From NCBI RefSeq assembly GCF_035582795.1, contig NC_134365.1, positions 139,093,077 through 139,157,076 on the forward strand: 64,000 bases of DNA, given 5' to 3'. Positions 50,463 through 64,000 of the stretch are shown one piece after another; the first letter of the stretch is position 1; each line of letters begins with the position of its first letter. Under the pieces are notes generated by a model that had not been told where the DNA came from, ran no database searches, and saw only the letters and a program-made list of their open reading frames with translations. The DNA is from Mycteria americana (Eukaryota; Chordata; Aves; Ciconiiformes; Ciconiidae). A program made the translations under genes and the position numbers.

Positions 50463-51411
50463 CAGCAAGGAGAAAAAAAAGCAAAAAAGTGGAGATTTTT
50501 TTATGCTGGTCAAATAGCCCTGTGAATGGCTTGAGACTAAAGAGTCAAGCTTTCATTACATATAGGCTGTCGTAGCTAATGATATCTCGGGTACGCCCTG
50601 AGCTCCCTGGGGTTTATGGCCTTGCTGGGGACATCGCTGACACGGGATGCAGCGATGTGATCCTCCCTCCCGTGGCCTGCGCTGCAGTTTCCTGGTGCTG
50701 ACGGGGATCACGTCGGCAGCCGTGAGTCACGCTCGGCAGCTGCACTTGGGTGCTCTGAAGGTGCCCAGACAGAACTCAGTAACAGCCAGACTCCAGGAAA
50801 ATATTTATAAGATGATGCATTCAGGGCAAACAAATATTGACACAACAACAGCCTACATGCCTGCTTCTATCCACTATGGCTTACCTTTGCCTGGGACCGG
50901 TGAAGGCACTCCCACTTCGCATACTGCTGTAGAGTCCTCTTTTTGGCTTCAGTCTGTTCTCACCAGCAGAAATTTGGCATTGTAAAGGAGAGCCAGGGTG
51001 CAGACAGCCTCTCGGGCAGGAGGCTTTTTGGGAGCTAGCAGCCTGCCTTGCAGTGGTCCTGCCTTCCCCTTGCACCCCTCCTGCGGCAGTGGGGTGGAGG
51101 ACAGACCCTTCTCCAAGCTCCCGTCAACCAGGTGACCCCTTCAGAGCTCCGCATGGTTTCTTGTGCTGGACTTGTGATACCCTAGCAGCCTTTGTTGTAA
51201 TTTGTCTGATAATTCACAGTCTGTACTTCTTAATTTTTCTTTTTTTTTTTTTTCCCTCTCCTATGGCTTTATTTTTTAGTTTCTGTCTTTTAGCCTGGGG
51301 GAGGGAGCCTGTTGCTCACTAGTGGCACGCCCTGGTAGATCTGCTCGCTTTGGGTCCTCTGCAATACGTGAGGATGCTATTCCCCTCTGAGATGGATGTG
51401 CTTATTGAATT
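50463..51411. other. Non-coding stretch
   Basis: A GC-richer patch at 50585-50760 and 51000-51130 has isolated CpGs but is too weak for a CpG island. There is a 14-base T run at 51240-51253. No gene is recognised. Confidence 0.45.
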
Positions 51412-51433
51412 TGTGTGTGTGTGTGTGTGTGTG
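51412..51433 (+). repeat. TG dinucleotide microsatellite
   Basis: About eleven uninterrupted TG units, potentially Z-DNA forming and length-variable. Confidence 0.95.
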
Positions 51434-54400
51434 ACTGAAGAGTACAATGCGTCCAACTCCACGATTTTTTAGGTTGTCAGCCCTAGGCTGAGCAAATAGC
51501 ACAAAGCAAAAGCTTTCTTCTTGTCAGATCCCCTCCAAGCCCAAGTGGTCAGACACACAATGAATCCTTTGCTATCTGGAAAGAAGAAAAATGTGGTTTC
51601 TGATAATGTTACTTCTGCAGGTTGTTCCTGGTTGTCGTTCTTAGCTGTTGTCTGAGGTGAAGAGAGATTCATACTATTTCCATGCTGACAGAGGCGGCCC
51701 TGCTAGTGCTGGCTGTATGAACTAGTCAGGTATGTCAAAGGAGAAGAGAAAGCATATACAGCCAAAGGCTACAAAACCCTGGAGCTTATTCACCTTTCTT
51801 CCTTGACCTCCGTACTGATTTGATTGGAGGCTACCTCATCACTATATTGAACGTGATTTACATGGTTCATTAATTAATATGCCAAAATGATATTAAGAAG
51901 CCTCGACTGCACTGTTAACTAATGTGTCTGTCAAGTTCTCACTGAAGTCTTCAGGGATAACACCCAAGGGGCAGAACATAGATTAATTCCATTCATATCA
52001 ACTGCCACTACCTAAATGGTCTGACCTAACTGATGGGTCATAATTGGTTATAAGCCATTGTGACCAGGTCCTAAATTTGGCAAAGAAAAAGAAGCTCTGA
52101 ATTGTGCTGACCTGGAAGGCCTTGATAAAAACCGTCAAAGGCTTAAGAGCACAATCTTCAGCTTTGTCTGATATTTTGTACGTATTTGAGCTGCAGTGTT
52201 GAGAAAGCTCTGGAAGGCGAGAGTTGTTACTTAAAATATTGTAGGAGGAAGAGTTTAATGTGTGCTTGTGCAGGGACATAACAGATGCTGAGATCTGAAC
52301 CAAAAAAGCCTAGATAACAACAAGCAGATATAAAACTAACACAAGGTCTGCAGGGGAACTGGCTAGCCCAGAATATCAGTGTTTTCCCTGGAAGTCTTTT
52401 ATTTCCTGGTTACTGTTGGAGTTTCCATTGAAATCACGGGCAACCCCTGAATGACAGTCCCCTTTCTGCAAATAGAGAATAGCAATTGCAAACTCTTCTC
52501 CTGGAAAAACATTTAAATCCTCGTGAATCAAATAAATATTTTTTACTTTTTCCTTTTAGAAGTGCTTTGCCTAGTCTAGGGAAGGAATAAAGCAGAAAGA
52601 AAGCAATATCCTGCATTTGCCCTCTCTCGGTGAATGGCTGTCATTTGAAAGGGTGATGACTACAGACCATACTTTTAGAGTAGGGTTGTACAGATCACTG
52701 CAGAACAAGATTTAGAGCAGGTTTAGTGGACAGTCGCTTTATTCTATTCAACATATGTGCTAAAGGTATCAGTTAAAAAGTTATTGGATAAATCCTTTTC
52801 ACTGCTTCCACATTTGTATATCTTGGAATAGTCACAGCGAAATAGAGAAGTTTGTTCATCGATCTTTTTTACTCTCTTTAGATCTTCGTAGTCACTGCCA
52901 TAAATGAATCCAGTCATGGTGCTTTCTCATGTGATGTTTTAGATCTAGTTGCTTGAAGTATCAGGCAATATGGGTGTCAAACCTGTATTGGAACCTAAAG
53001 ACAGTCTCTTGCTACAGCTGTCTTCACAGATGTGAAGTTAGGCCCCACAAATTGGACCAGCCTGTGAATTTTCCCAGTTTACACTGGAAAATTGTCCCAT
53101 TGTCCCAAATGCAACTTTTTTCTGATAGTATCAAACTGAAAAAAACCCCAATCCTAATTCTTTTATTATCTAGGACAAAGGCATTGCATTTCTCAATGAC
53201 TTGAATGATCTCCATGATTTCAAGATTTAAAATGGCTTACCCACTGCTTTCTAAATAGTAGAGCCAAGCTCCAGATCTAGGTCAGATCTTTATAGCACTT
53301 CTAACACATAAAGATCTGCTGTTATTAAGGTTAATCAGGTTGTTATATGTTTTAATCCCTAATCAGAACAAGAGGTCTCTGTGTCAGTACAGTGCAACTG
53401 AGCCTTCATTGTTACAGGCTGCACTGGGATCAATGGTATTTCAGTAGTAAAAGAAATCTGGAGAAAAAGTAGAAAGCAACATGAATAATTTCCAGCAATT
53501 GTACTGAAAGCTGAGCAGACTTAAGTTGTTTTGAGTCACTAAGATTAGCCAAGTTGAAATATTCATCTCCTCTTACTTTGATTTACCACCATTCACGTTA
53601 CAGAGTGAATCGCGTTTGCTCCATAAGCATCATTTTTTTCAATGGGGCAAATACGTATTAACACTGCCGCAGTAATTGCTCAAAAGGCATTATATTACTT
53701 GCTTGTTTTTTGAAAGTGCCTACAGATCCATTTAACACCTCACAGTACTAGATGTTATAAACACAAAATAAATATCAGTCCTTCTCTCAGTGACCTAGTG
53801 ATTTCAACATGTAATGAGAGCTGAAAGGCAGTGAGAGAAATACAAAGGGAGAAGAGACAGATGAAACAGCGTGTTAAGTAAATAGGTAGCTATTACAATT
53901 GCATTGGTTCAGGCTTATCAGAGGGAAGTGGAAGAGAGAGGGCTGGAGCCATCCCTCCATTAGCTCTGCCTCGTGCTACTTGTACTCCAGTCTCATGAGA
54001 GAGGAGAGACTGCGGAGTAGTTTATCCGCCCATCAGCAGCCCAACCACGCCTGACTCTGAACTGGTGTTCCATATACTTTTGCAGTAAGAAAGGTTGCAT
54101 CCAATGTCTCTGACCAAAATCTACATGTAGTATGGGCATGACTGAGACCATGTAAAACAAGAACGGGTTTTTTTCTGCAGCTAATGCTACCTTTCCATTA
54201 GCAGAAGTAAAGTAGAACTTGGAATGAGATCAAGTTCACCTGCATTTTTGGTGTCTCATGAAGCAGTCCTCCTGAAGCACGCGCCTGACTTCCATACTGA
54301 GTTGATGAAGGCATACAGGTTCCTCTTTGGAGGAAGACCCGACCTGCCCTAGGTTGTGAGTTCTCTGATACCAAAGGTGTGAAGAAATCCCATGGCTTTG

Positions 54401-57400
54401 CCACCCGTCTCTAGCTCTTGGTTGGAAGAAGTGATATTGTTATATCTAACTTCTGAGGTGGAAACGAAGCAAAGCGAAGGCACACTTGGCGTGTTCAGGG
54501 CTGTCTGAATTAGTTCTAAATATGGTGGTTCCCGACCAAGGACTCCGGGAGCTCTGGTGCCCTCTGCCTTACCCATGCCTTACCCATTAAAGAATGTGTC
54601 TTTATTACTGGCCATATTTTCAGTGGCCAGCTGAATAACTAGAGAACAGAAAGGTTTAGTGACTTGGCTTTGTGGGCTCTGCAGCTTACTGGCAAGGCTC
54701 TGTTAGCTCAAAAGAGCTCTGTGGCTGACAGCCACAATTTTGACACTTAAGGCTTGAAAATACTTTTTAAAATGACTCATATCTATCTTCCAGCGTGAAG
54801 GTAGGCTATTCCATGAATATGTGAATGGTTTATTTAGCTGTGTGGTGAATATATCTAGCTTTCTAAATTGCTTAATACATCTACATTTCTAAATTCTTAA
54901 TTACCAAAGCAAAGATAGTGGAATGATGTATTTCTGGTACATAGTTAGGTCTGATTCACCTTGGTGCTCCTGGATGAGTAAGATCCCGTGTTCCTGTTAA
55001 TGGATACTTTCTATGACCCAGCCATCAGAGAAGAGTGATGCATTACTGAGGATTTTCACTGGTAGGTACTTTCTGTAGTAATTGCACAACTACCAAGAGA
55101 GATAATTGTTGGTTTCCGGATGTTACCACGGTGGTCAGGGACACTTGCTCCCACTCTCTGTTTAAATTTAATTCTCCTCTGAACCTTCCTTTTCATTAAT
55201 TTAAAATTATGAAAGTAGTTTCTACATTTAACTACACGAAAGAAAGACAAACAAAAGCTATTTTAAAAGCCTGATTGATTCTGAGCATTATGAAAGTGTA
55301 GTGAGGGTAGCTACCTAACAAAGCATGCTCACTGAACACTTAGAAAACTCCCATACTAGAAGAGAAAGCAGAACTGAGATTACTGTACTTTTTACATGAT
55401 TCACAAATAACAAGCGTAGGGAGCAAACAAAAGCACACTTCATCATTCCAGCAGCGTTAACTCTGACCAGAACAGACAGGTTTTCAGGCTCTGTCTCCAT
55501 GGTATGTCTCTGGAAAAGGAAAACCGAGAGGCATTCTGCAAAGTCATGCGGAGGAAGTGCTCCCGGTTCATTGTGCTTCCTCGCACGCCTGAAGGCGCTC
55601 TGTGTGTGAGCATTTGCGAGAGCAGACCATATGTTAATGACTGACTTACTAACCTCAGAGCCAAGTCCACGTGCTATAAACCACCAGTATTACCTTTCTT
55701 TTGTGCACTGTGTTATTGCCTGAACAAAACCCATCATTTCAGCAAATGTCAGGTACAAGTATTGTATCAAGATGCGAACTGTGGAAAGTCGGCTCATGCG
55801 TTTACCAGAAAGCCATTAGGAGAAAACGTGTATGTACTGAAATCAAGATAAAAATAATATATAAGCGTATCCACAAGCCAAAAGTATGATGTTCTATTAT
55901 GATGAAAGATGCTTGAAAAACATTAAGAATAACAAAGCAGATTCTTTCCTACCATAAAAAGCTTTGCTCAACACAGGAGGGCTTTCATGACTGCTGGAAA
56001 ATATGAGAAAGGTAAACACAGTACAATGATATCACCCAGACTTTTTGAAACGAGGGTTTTGGTTTTCAGGCTGTAATTGGGCTGCATATTGGATTTGTGT
56101 GAGTACTGTCAAGCTAACATATCTGTACGATAGGTGAATAAGCCAGTAGTTTGTATCTTTCAGTGATTTTCTTGTGGTTTTTAATTTTCTTTAGTCATTT
56201 CCTCATCCCTTTTTTGTTGCAATAGCTTTGATAGTTCCCCATATATACCGCTTCTTTACCCTGCTGTTAGCCCTGAAAGGAATTGACAGGCCCCCTATCT
56301 GGCTTGTTAAGCTCTTGAAGCTTGCTGCATCCTGCATGTAGCATGTTTCTGATTATGCCGGCAGCACCGACATTTGAGCTCACAGCTGCTGTAGTGCTGC
56401 CAGATCAATACACCCACAAAGCACAGCGAGCCTTTTGTGTAGGTTCCGAAATCAGATTTCTCTTGTTTAGAGGGCAATCTGTAAAATAAAATCTCCTAAC
56501 ATGAAGTAGTCCTCCTGGAGCTTCGCTGAGATATGCATTTATCAGTGTATTTAACAAGGCACTAAGAAGCTCTCAAGGCTGAGTGACAAGAAGGGGTTTC
56601 CTTGCTTCGAATCAACGCCACCTCCTCCTCCGCCTCTCCCCCACACCACCCTAGACTCCACATGCGATACGGCACAGCATATGTTTCTCCTTAGACTTGT
56701 CTGCAAAAATATCAAACCCTTAAAAGATGCATCGGTTGTGGACATAAACCTGTCAGAAAACAATTATCAGCTGTATCTCTTTGTGATCTTATTAAGTCAC
56801 TTGGGTCTTGATAACCTTGCACATACCCTCTGTAGTGGAAGTAATCAAGGCAGAGATAATGCAATTTATTGATAGAGCAAGGAGTCTGACTGGGTCAGCT
56901 TGAAGCCCACTCAGCTGTTAGTTTGCGGGGGGGACTGTTGTTAATTTCTAGCTTTTTTTTCTTTTCTTTTTTTTTGTACGGCTGATAAGACTCAATTTAT
57001 ATTCTTTCTTTCCCTCTGATACAGACAAGCTCATTTTTTTCCCCTCCAACTATACTGAACATTTAGCTTTAAAGCTAGTATGCAGGAATTATCAGCCTAG
57101 CAGCCAAGAGAAAGAAAGGGGAGTTGGGTACAGGGAAGGATCAACCCTAGCATGTTGTGGAGAACAGGCTAAAGCCATCCTCTCCCAGGCATTTGTGCTA
57201 CCACCTCCCTGGGAACGGTTGTGTTAGAGGTGAGCCTTGCAGGAGTGCTCATGAGCTGCACTGGCAGCAGGACTTTAACTCTGCAAGGGTATAAGAGTAT
57301 AGATCCATATGAACTGGGATACAAAGAAAAGGGGATTGCATATATGGGATGAAATTACTTTTTTAGCAATTTGGGCTCATCTCTATCTGCGCTTTTTCAC

Positions 57401-60400
57401 TCACTTGTAAATTATTTCCTTGGGGATTGGATTTAGAGAATCAAATTTGACCAAATTTCACCTGATGGTGAAATTCAGCCTAACGATGGATTTTTCCACA
57501 GGGGAGACTCTAACCCCAGAGGAAGGAGGGTTGAAGCTTGAGGAAATTGCAGGACTCCACTTCTGAGGAAATGGCCAGTCTCAGCAAAAATATGGCTTAC
57601 ATTAACTTTTGAGCAGTTCTTTTCACTTTGTTTTTATTTTGAACAGCAGCCTTGAAAAAAAGATATTTTGCAAAGTGGTTTCAAAAAGCTCCTAAAGGAA
57701 AAAATGATGTTATGTTGAGTGGCAGGACCTAGCACTGGCTTGGAAGGGCCTATGGAGAGGAGACCCAGGTTTCTTACTGGGCCCACGTGAAGGCTGGAAC
57801 AGCTTTGCTTTGCACACTCACCATCAGCCTGGCTGAAGCAAGTGAGTTTGATTATGGCTGAAGGAGGGGTTCCCCATGTAAGAAGAAAAAAAAATTAAAG
57901 GTGTTTAAAATTAGGATGTACAAATGTTTTTAGTCAAGTCAAGGAGGTTGACTAATTTAGTAAGGCTTCAACTAGAGTAGAGGTCTGAGAAAAACATCCG
58001 TTAGAAGAAAAGCATCGGGAACACTCTGAAATATGTATTCGGTAAGGTGGATCCATTTTTATCAGAGCTACAATTATGCAAACAATTTTGTATAGTTTGT
58101 TACAGATGTCCCGTGGTTTTGCTTCCTTATGTTACAGTAAGAGTAAGGTGTCTTGATTAAGATCAGTTGCCTGGATTTTACTTTAAAAAGGGACAATACG
58201 AAGCAATATCTTTGCCTAGTTTCATGCTAGGAATTGTGGGAGGAGTCTGTTCCTAACCGAAAGCGTAGGGCTGAGGATGCTTTGGATGCTTCACTTTCCC
58301 TGATTTGTGGGTTAAATTGGGAGCTATCAACAGACTGATGAAAATCTCTGGAATGAAATATTTTCCTTTCTCTAATGCAGCAGAGTCAGCAGGGGGTAGG
58401 CCAACAGAAAGGAGCCCACCCCGTGCCTGTCTGACTGAGAGTTCCTGGTATGCCTCCTTCTGTCTTTGCAGCCTTCAGCCCTACGGCCTTGTACCCCGGC
58501 ACTGACCGTAGCTTGCTTTGCTACATCCTGGTTTCCAGTTCCCTCTAGTTGTCTTCTATACAATTTCTCTCCTATATCACTACCAGTCAAAGAGCTTAGT
58601 CTTCTGTGGTGATGAACAATCAAACTTCTGATGGTCAGTAGCCCTTAAAAAACATCAGAGGGTTTTTTATTGTCTTAACTGCCTCTGCTGGACACCTAAC
58701 CTAGGGGACAGTGCCTATCTTTTAGAAGTGCCTGTCTCCCTCCACTGACCAGGCCAGGTGCCTGTCTTTTTGTAGATGGATATATTTAGTTGCAGAAACG
58801 CCTCCAAAAGTCAATTGACCAATGATATTTTATGTCTTACTACCATAACACATTTGTAGTAACAGATCTTATGAATCAGTGCAAAGGCGAGGTCTAGAAT
58901 AGCAAAACCAAGCTTCTCATGGAGTTCTTTGTTACAGTACAATCCTGGTTTTCTTAGTCCTGCTTTTACTTGGAGTGATTTATCTTGAGGCTATAGACTG
59001 CAGATATATTTGCCTACCCATACTTCGTCATGATATTATCATTAAGAATATAACTATGCTCTTGGTGTCAGAGCAACCCAAATTGCTCTTATCTGAAGAA
59101 AAGAAAGAGGCGATAAGATTTTTTTTTTTAACTCCACTTGCCTATCTCATTATGTTTCTCTATCAGTTGAGTATGTTTTTCATTTTCCTTTCCAAGTGCA
59201 CTTTTGTTTCTAATATTGAAGATTATATTTATAAAGGGGATCCATTTCAGTGATGGATTTCATCCGTCGTTATTCCTCTGCATTTATAACTCAGTTTTAA
59301 GGATCAAACTTTCTACCAAGCAAAAGCATAGGCAGGTACTCCATCAGTACAAATCTGAGTACACATCAGGACTTTTTCTCCAACGGGATAAAAATAAGAA
59401 TAAGATACTGAGTACAATTGGATAGGTGTGGTCTAAGATGGGGGCAAGGCCACAGGGTGTCGCAAGCTTGGAAACTGATCCAACTGGGAAACATTGTGAT
59501 ATGATTAGAAAAAAAGCTGTAGTTGCTTGGAAAAATGACCAATTACAGTCCTTTAGGTTAGTAATGCCAAATAATTTGTGCAGGGTGGGTCACATACTCT
59601 CTCAAGAGTCATGTGTCCTGTCCCCATCCTGTCATCAGATGTGTATCTCTCATATGCCTAAACTGTAGGCATCTTTTGAAGTACAGCTGGACATAGATCA
59701 GGTACGGCACCCAAAGAGGGGAAGTGCAGAAGATGGGAACTCTCCATCCCAGCTGTTCTGTGAATAACCAGTCTCTGGCCCAGTATCACAGAAAACAGGT
59801 CCTTAGACTAACTGGATTAGTTTGGCCACTTAACCTTCTTATATGACAGAGAAATGATTGTATGCTAACAATTTACCTGGTAAATCATTATACATATGCT
59901 GCCTATACAGGACCCCAAGTATTCTGGAGTACTCTCACTGCAGTCTATCCGATGATTTTATTCCAAAATGTGATTCAAAACAGACAGTAGTTGGAGATAC
60001 TGTTCAGAGATGCTTTCTAGAATGTAGTCAGATGATCACTTCCTCAGAAATCACTGCACTTTGAGTAATCATTAGTAATTTTTTCAAATGGAAACAATAT
60101 CACCTTTCAGCTGGTTTGTACTCTGTAATGAAGACTTGTAGGTACAGACATTTATGCATAATAATGCATTCCTTCTCATCACCTGTGTAAATTCAGAGCT
60201 GACCTGTGGAAATCAAGCAGAAATAGTTTGTTGGTCCCCATAAAGAGAATGACGTTATATGGAAACAGATGGCTCTATCCCAAATTCAAGAATTATTTCC
60301 AAATGCAAAAAGCAAGGGTCTCAATTCCCAAAGCAAATACTCTCAGATTAATCAAACTGTGTAGGAACTAGAACTGTTCAGCTGGTCAGCATTTTCTACC

Positions 60401-62784
60401 ATGTATAGTGGAAGAGAAAAGCTCTGTTCATCCTGAGCGTAATGTAGACAAGAGTATGGTAGAAAAGTTTTTTTCACTAGTGGCCAGATGGCACTGATGA
60501 AAATATCTGGAACTGATCTGCAGTACAGCTTCTGCTGTTGTTGTGTACTAAAGCCCTGACTGAAAGGAGGTGCTGTTCTAAGTGGATGGATGGAATAGTC
60601 ACAGGTGTAAGAAGAAAATGAATCCATTTACTCTTTATACCTGGTCAGTTTTCCTATATACACGAGACATAACAGAGTAAGTAGGTTCACCCACACACCT
60701 CAACTTCACCTGTGCTGGTAATAGAGGCAACACTGCAGAAAACTTCCCTTCTCAGTGCTGATGGGCAATCTACACATCCTGCTTGAAGAGTTTTAGTCTT
60801 AAAAAAATAAATAAATTACAATACCATGTGGTATTGCATCCTTAGCCTTTGCAAGACTTCCTTTGCTTTGAAGGGTTTTCTGACTAAGTTACTAATCCTG
60901 TGACTGGCTGTGTGTCCAGGCCTCTCCTTACTCATATGGTCTGTTTTGGAACAGGAGCCAAATGAAGACTGAGGGTCACGGTCGGTTTGTATTAGTCACA
61001 TAGAAGGAGGGTATTTCTGTCTTAAAGAGTTTACAGTCCACCTGCATTTTAATGTCTGATGTTGCACGGAACAGAAGCCAGCAGAAGCTATCGGAAAACC
61101 TTCCACCATCTTAAAAACAAACCACATCAGGGTCTGTATGTTTCATTCAGTGTGTTGATTTCATTAATCCACTGAGAATTGGTTTATTTTTATACGGTTA
61201 ATCTGAACAACAAAGCTAAACACAATGTGGCAGTTAAGAGAAAATGGAGTAAAAGTATTGAATTATTCATGGCAAAAAATTTAGGAACATTCTCCCTTCT
61301 TCTCCCACAAAGATTGGCTCTGATGCAGAAAATTCCCTAAACTCCTGCATGACAACTAATATTGTTTCTATCACAGTTTGAATGAGTCTTGCAAAATTCT
61401 GTTTGCTGCTGATAAAGGTATTAGGACATACGGACATGAAAGTGTAACAGCTTTATGAAGGCAGGGCACAAGCCTGGGACAACAACAGGAGAGAAAAAAT
61501 AGGGACCAAAAGAGGCGGTATGTGACTAAAAAGCAAAGAGAAGAACAGCAGGCAATGTGTTTTGTTTCCCCAAGAATTTCTGGAGGATTTGACCCTTTGC
61601 AAGTCTGTCAGTGCTGGATGGGGACTGCAGTGCATTCTGCACAGTGAGGCCTTGGGGTAAATAAAATTGCAACAGGAACAAAATGTTTTCTTTTCTCATG
61701 CATAAGCAATAAAGAGATAATAATAATGATAAGGCTAGAACCTTGGGTAATGTAATCTCTCCAGACATGGGTCACTGGTGAAAGGAATATGTATTCTGAA
61801 GCTTGGATGATTTTGATACATCTACATAGTTGTGGGCTGCCTGAACTCTTTCTACAGTAAAGATGTAACTATCTTTTTTTTTCTCTTTTGTATTTCAACA
61901 TCTGATGGTTTTGCAAGAAAGCAGAACCACGGATGCTGGTCAGATCCTGCATATTTTCTCCCCCTTTTCCAAGCCCCTTTGTTTGCTTTTTGCTGTGCAC
62001 TTATGGTGACGCATCCCATCTGGTTCTGCTGTATTGCATGATCCAAGATAATACATAGTGCCGTTAGCAGTCGAGATGGGACACATCATAGCTTGTTCCC
62101 AGTGCGTGTTGCCAAGGGCCTTAATCTTCTGCTTCAGAATTCCAAATAATTTGTAATTTCTTTTTAAGTTAGAGTGGTAAGCATCCCGGGGACCTCTACA
62201 TTTCCACATTAGGGCTGATTATGCATCCAAGCACGCTTGTTTCAAATTAATGGATCTTTGTACCAGATATACCACGACTGGGCTGAAGGTCAGGCAAGCA
62301 GCTCTGTGTTTCTTCCTGAACCACCCAGTCTCATCACAGCCACCCTGATTGCGTTTCAGCCCTGTCCTGCCTGGTACCCTTCCTCTTGTCAGGGAGGGCC
62401 ATTCGCAGGGTCCATTTAGGGCAGGTTTGTATTGCTGAGCTGTGGAAAAACCAGCCAGTGCAGAGGCAAAGAACAGAGCCTGTAATAAGAAAGCGTTCTT
62501 TCCACGCCCTCTGGTTTTCGTGTCCCATATTTGAATTTGAAAACATGGTATTTTGAACTATGACTCGCCAGTTTTGCTTTATTGCTGATAGTCTGTGGTT
62601 GGTAAATGTTATGAGTTTAATCAGTCAAGCAGCTATATGTAAAGTAAAGCTAAGCCGATAGTATTTAATTTCTCCACAAATTGTGCAGATTATAATCTGC
62701 ACAAAATAGGAATAGATAATGTAATGAGACTTTGTCATGTCCAAAAGCACGTAAATTAATCTGACATTACAGGCATAGCCATTG
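51434..62784. other. Long non-coding stretch
   Basis: No gene is recognised over 11 kb. A CCT-rich patch lies at 56620-56645. Two blocks, 56240-56560 and 62070-62225, have the dense unique-sequence texture of conserved non-coding elements and are reported separately. Open frames such as 58975-59253 are hydrophobic because of T-rich DNA and show no motifs. Confidence 0.5.
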
Positions 62785-62800
62785 CGCACACACACACACA
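62785..62800 (+). repeat. CA dinucleotide microsatellite
   Basis: About eight CA units starting after 'ttg' and running straight into the A-rich left arm of a palindrome. Confidence 0.92.
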
Positions 62801-62822
62801 AAAAGCAGGACTTCCTGCTTTT
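62801..62822. other. 10-bp-arm palindrome
   Basis: Arms aaaagcagga (62801-62810) and tcctgctttt (62813-62822) are perfectly complementary with a 2-nt centre. It immediately follows the CA repeat. It may be chance, a cruciform-prone site, or a paired ETS-like (GGA) site. Confidence 0.7.
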
Positions 62823-63984
62823 GTTCATATTGTTCCCCATGTAGTTTGTTTATTGCTGTGATTTATTAGTCAGGTGGACGCACCGTGCTGGGGCCCTGCA
62901 ACAGAAATCAGCCATCTCGTGGGACCTACAGAAATGCCTGAGCTCAGTCAGGGGAGAGAGCCCAAAGGGATTCAGTGTGGTCACAGAGAGCGGCAAGAGA
63001 GAAATCTTCCCTGCAGGGTCCTGTTGAGGATTATGCCCTCCCACGGATGCCCCGATAATCTCATAATCCCTAACCTATGACTTGCCTCTGATCTCCTCTC
63101 ACTCCAAATTATTTAGACTTCAAGTAAGAGGAAGTTTAGAGAAGAAGAACAATTATGCAAAGTCATTTCCATTAAGCTCCTAAAACATTTTTAGCCAGTT
63201 TAGCAGAGCAGTTAATGAGAGCAGTAGAGGAGACCTTGGGAGGGTAGCATAGATGTCTTCAATCTTTCTGCTTTATTTTTCTTATCTCCACCACATCTGC
63301 TGAAGCAAACAAGCAAATAAGATGTGTTTCCAGTATGCACTTAAGACTTTACATGCTATAGTTGAAAAAGTGGAGAAATGCTTTATTTTTTCATTGATTT
63401 AACAGTTTTAATTGATGTGATATATATGACATGAAATACTCCCTCCACATACACACAGACAGGCTTGTAAATGATAGGTTTGGTTACTACTCAAAAGTAG
63501 GTCCACTTTACCACCTTTTTTCCTTCCCCACAAAAAAATGGATTATCCTATTACAGCCCTGCAGTAAGCCTTTTATACTACAGTGAGGAGATGGTTAGTA
63601 TATCCTTTCTGGTTCTGCCTTTTTTATGGATTTCAAAGCCAATTTCAAATTAAAATATCCTGAAGTGTAAAAGAGACTGGCATCCGTTATTTATTCTCTA
63701 CAAATAGATGTAATTGTTGTGGTTTTAATTTTGTTATTGACAGAGCTCTAAAATATGCATTATTCTGCTTTATGTATCTATTTTTATACAGCTTCTGGGT
63801 AAAAGTGAACTTTTACATAGCATTTTTCCTCGTTGTATTTAAAATATAATATTTAAAATATTTGCCATTTGTAAAATAGGCCCCTTCTTCATCTCTCCCC
63901 CAAAGTATTGCACTTTCTTTTATTCTATCGGGCTTTCTTTATAGCATGAAAAAGAGAAGAAAAATATGCGCATTCCAGAAATAA
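62823..63984. other. Non-coding end of the window
   Basis: No gene is recognised. The last 700 bp are AT-rich. Small open frames at 62850-63080 on both strands lack motifs. Confidence 0.5.
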
Positions 63985-64000
63985 CAATAATAATAATAAT
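63985..64000 (+). repeat. AAT microsatellite, cut by the window end
   Basis: An AAT array of at least five units that runs to the last base, so its true length is unknown. Confidence 0.9.

Noticed and set aside
61000-61060. Phrase like 'aaagagtttacagtc' resembling an old repeat
   Set aside because: Only about 30 bp look similar, which is too little.

Overview
The window reads as vertebrate, most likely bird, nuclear DNA that is almost entirely non-coding. The taxonomic call rests on two CR1 LINE remnants with avian-type sequence, CpG depletion outside a single CpG island, and old amniote repeats (MIR/CORE-SINE and a very decayed L3/CR1-type LINE). I found no operon-like gene packing, no tRNA or rRNA gene, no CRISPR array, and no protein-coding gene I can name. 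Most open frames are short, fall in GC-rich DNA or inside repeats, and lack family motifs. The layout fits a gene promoter followed by a long intron, or the edge of a gene desert.

Layout: 1-3950 is unremarkable non-coding DNA with one MIR fragment (about 2010-2105). 4090-5030 is a strong CpG island with a CpG-rich shoulder to about 5420. It is the only promoter-like segment, and splice-donor-like sites lie on both sides of it (minus strand at 3955, plus strand at 5014), so it could fire in either or both directions. 5421-9966 is non-coding, with a conserved-looking block at 7975-8260. A 5'-truncated minus-strand CR1 occupies about 9967-11000 and keeps much of its reverse transcriptase 3' half, broken by a stop and a frameshift. 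A purine-rich microsatellite with a 28-bp higher-order period lies at 11563-11648.

11649-16789 is non-coding and includes a 140-bp AT-only tract at 15887-16024. A very old minus-strand L3/CR1-type LINE lies at about 16790-17335. 17336-37929 is a long non-coding stretch with an AT-rich core (24200-26200), a G-run (30324-30338) and a 17-bp-arm hairpin carrying two mirror-placed kappaB-like sites (31007-31048). A second CR1, plus strand and from another subfamily, lies at about 37930-38620, followed by an 11-bp x 7 minisatellite at 39666-39742. The remainder to 64000 holds a second MIR with a C22-A11 homopolymer junction after it (50275-50462), small TG/CA/AAT microsatellites, and a few blocks whose texture resembles conserved non-coding elements.

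No genes can be shown to work together here. The main biological content is one promoter-type CpG island, a layered record of LINE and SINE insertions of different ages, and several candidate cis-regulatory or structural elements that need comparative data.
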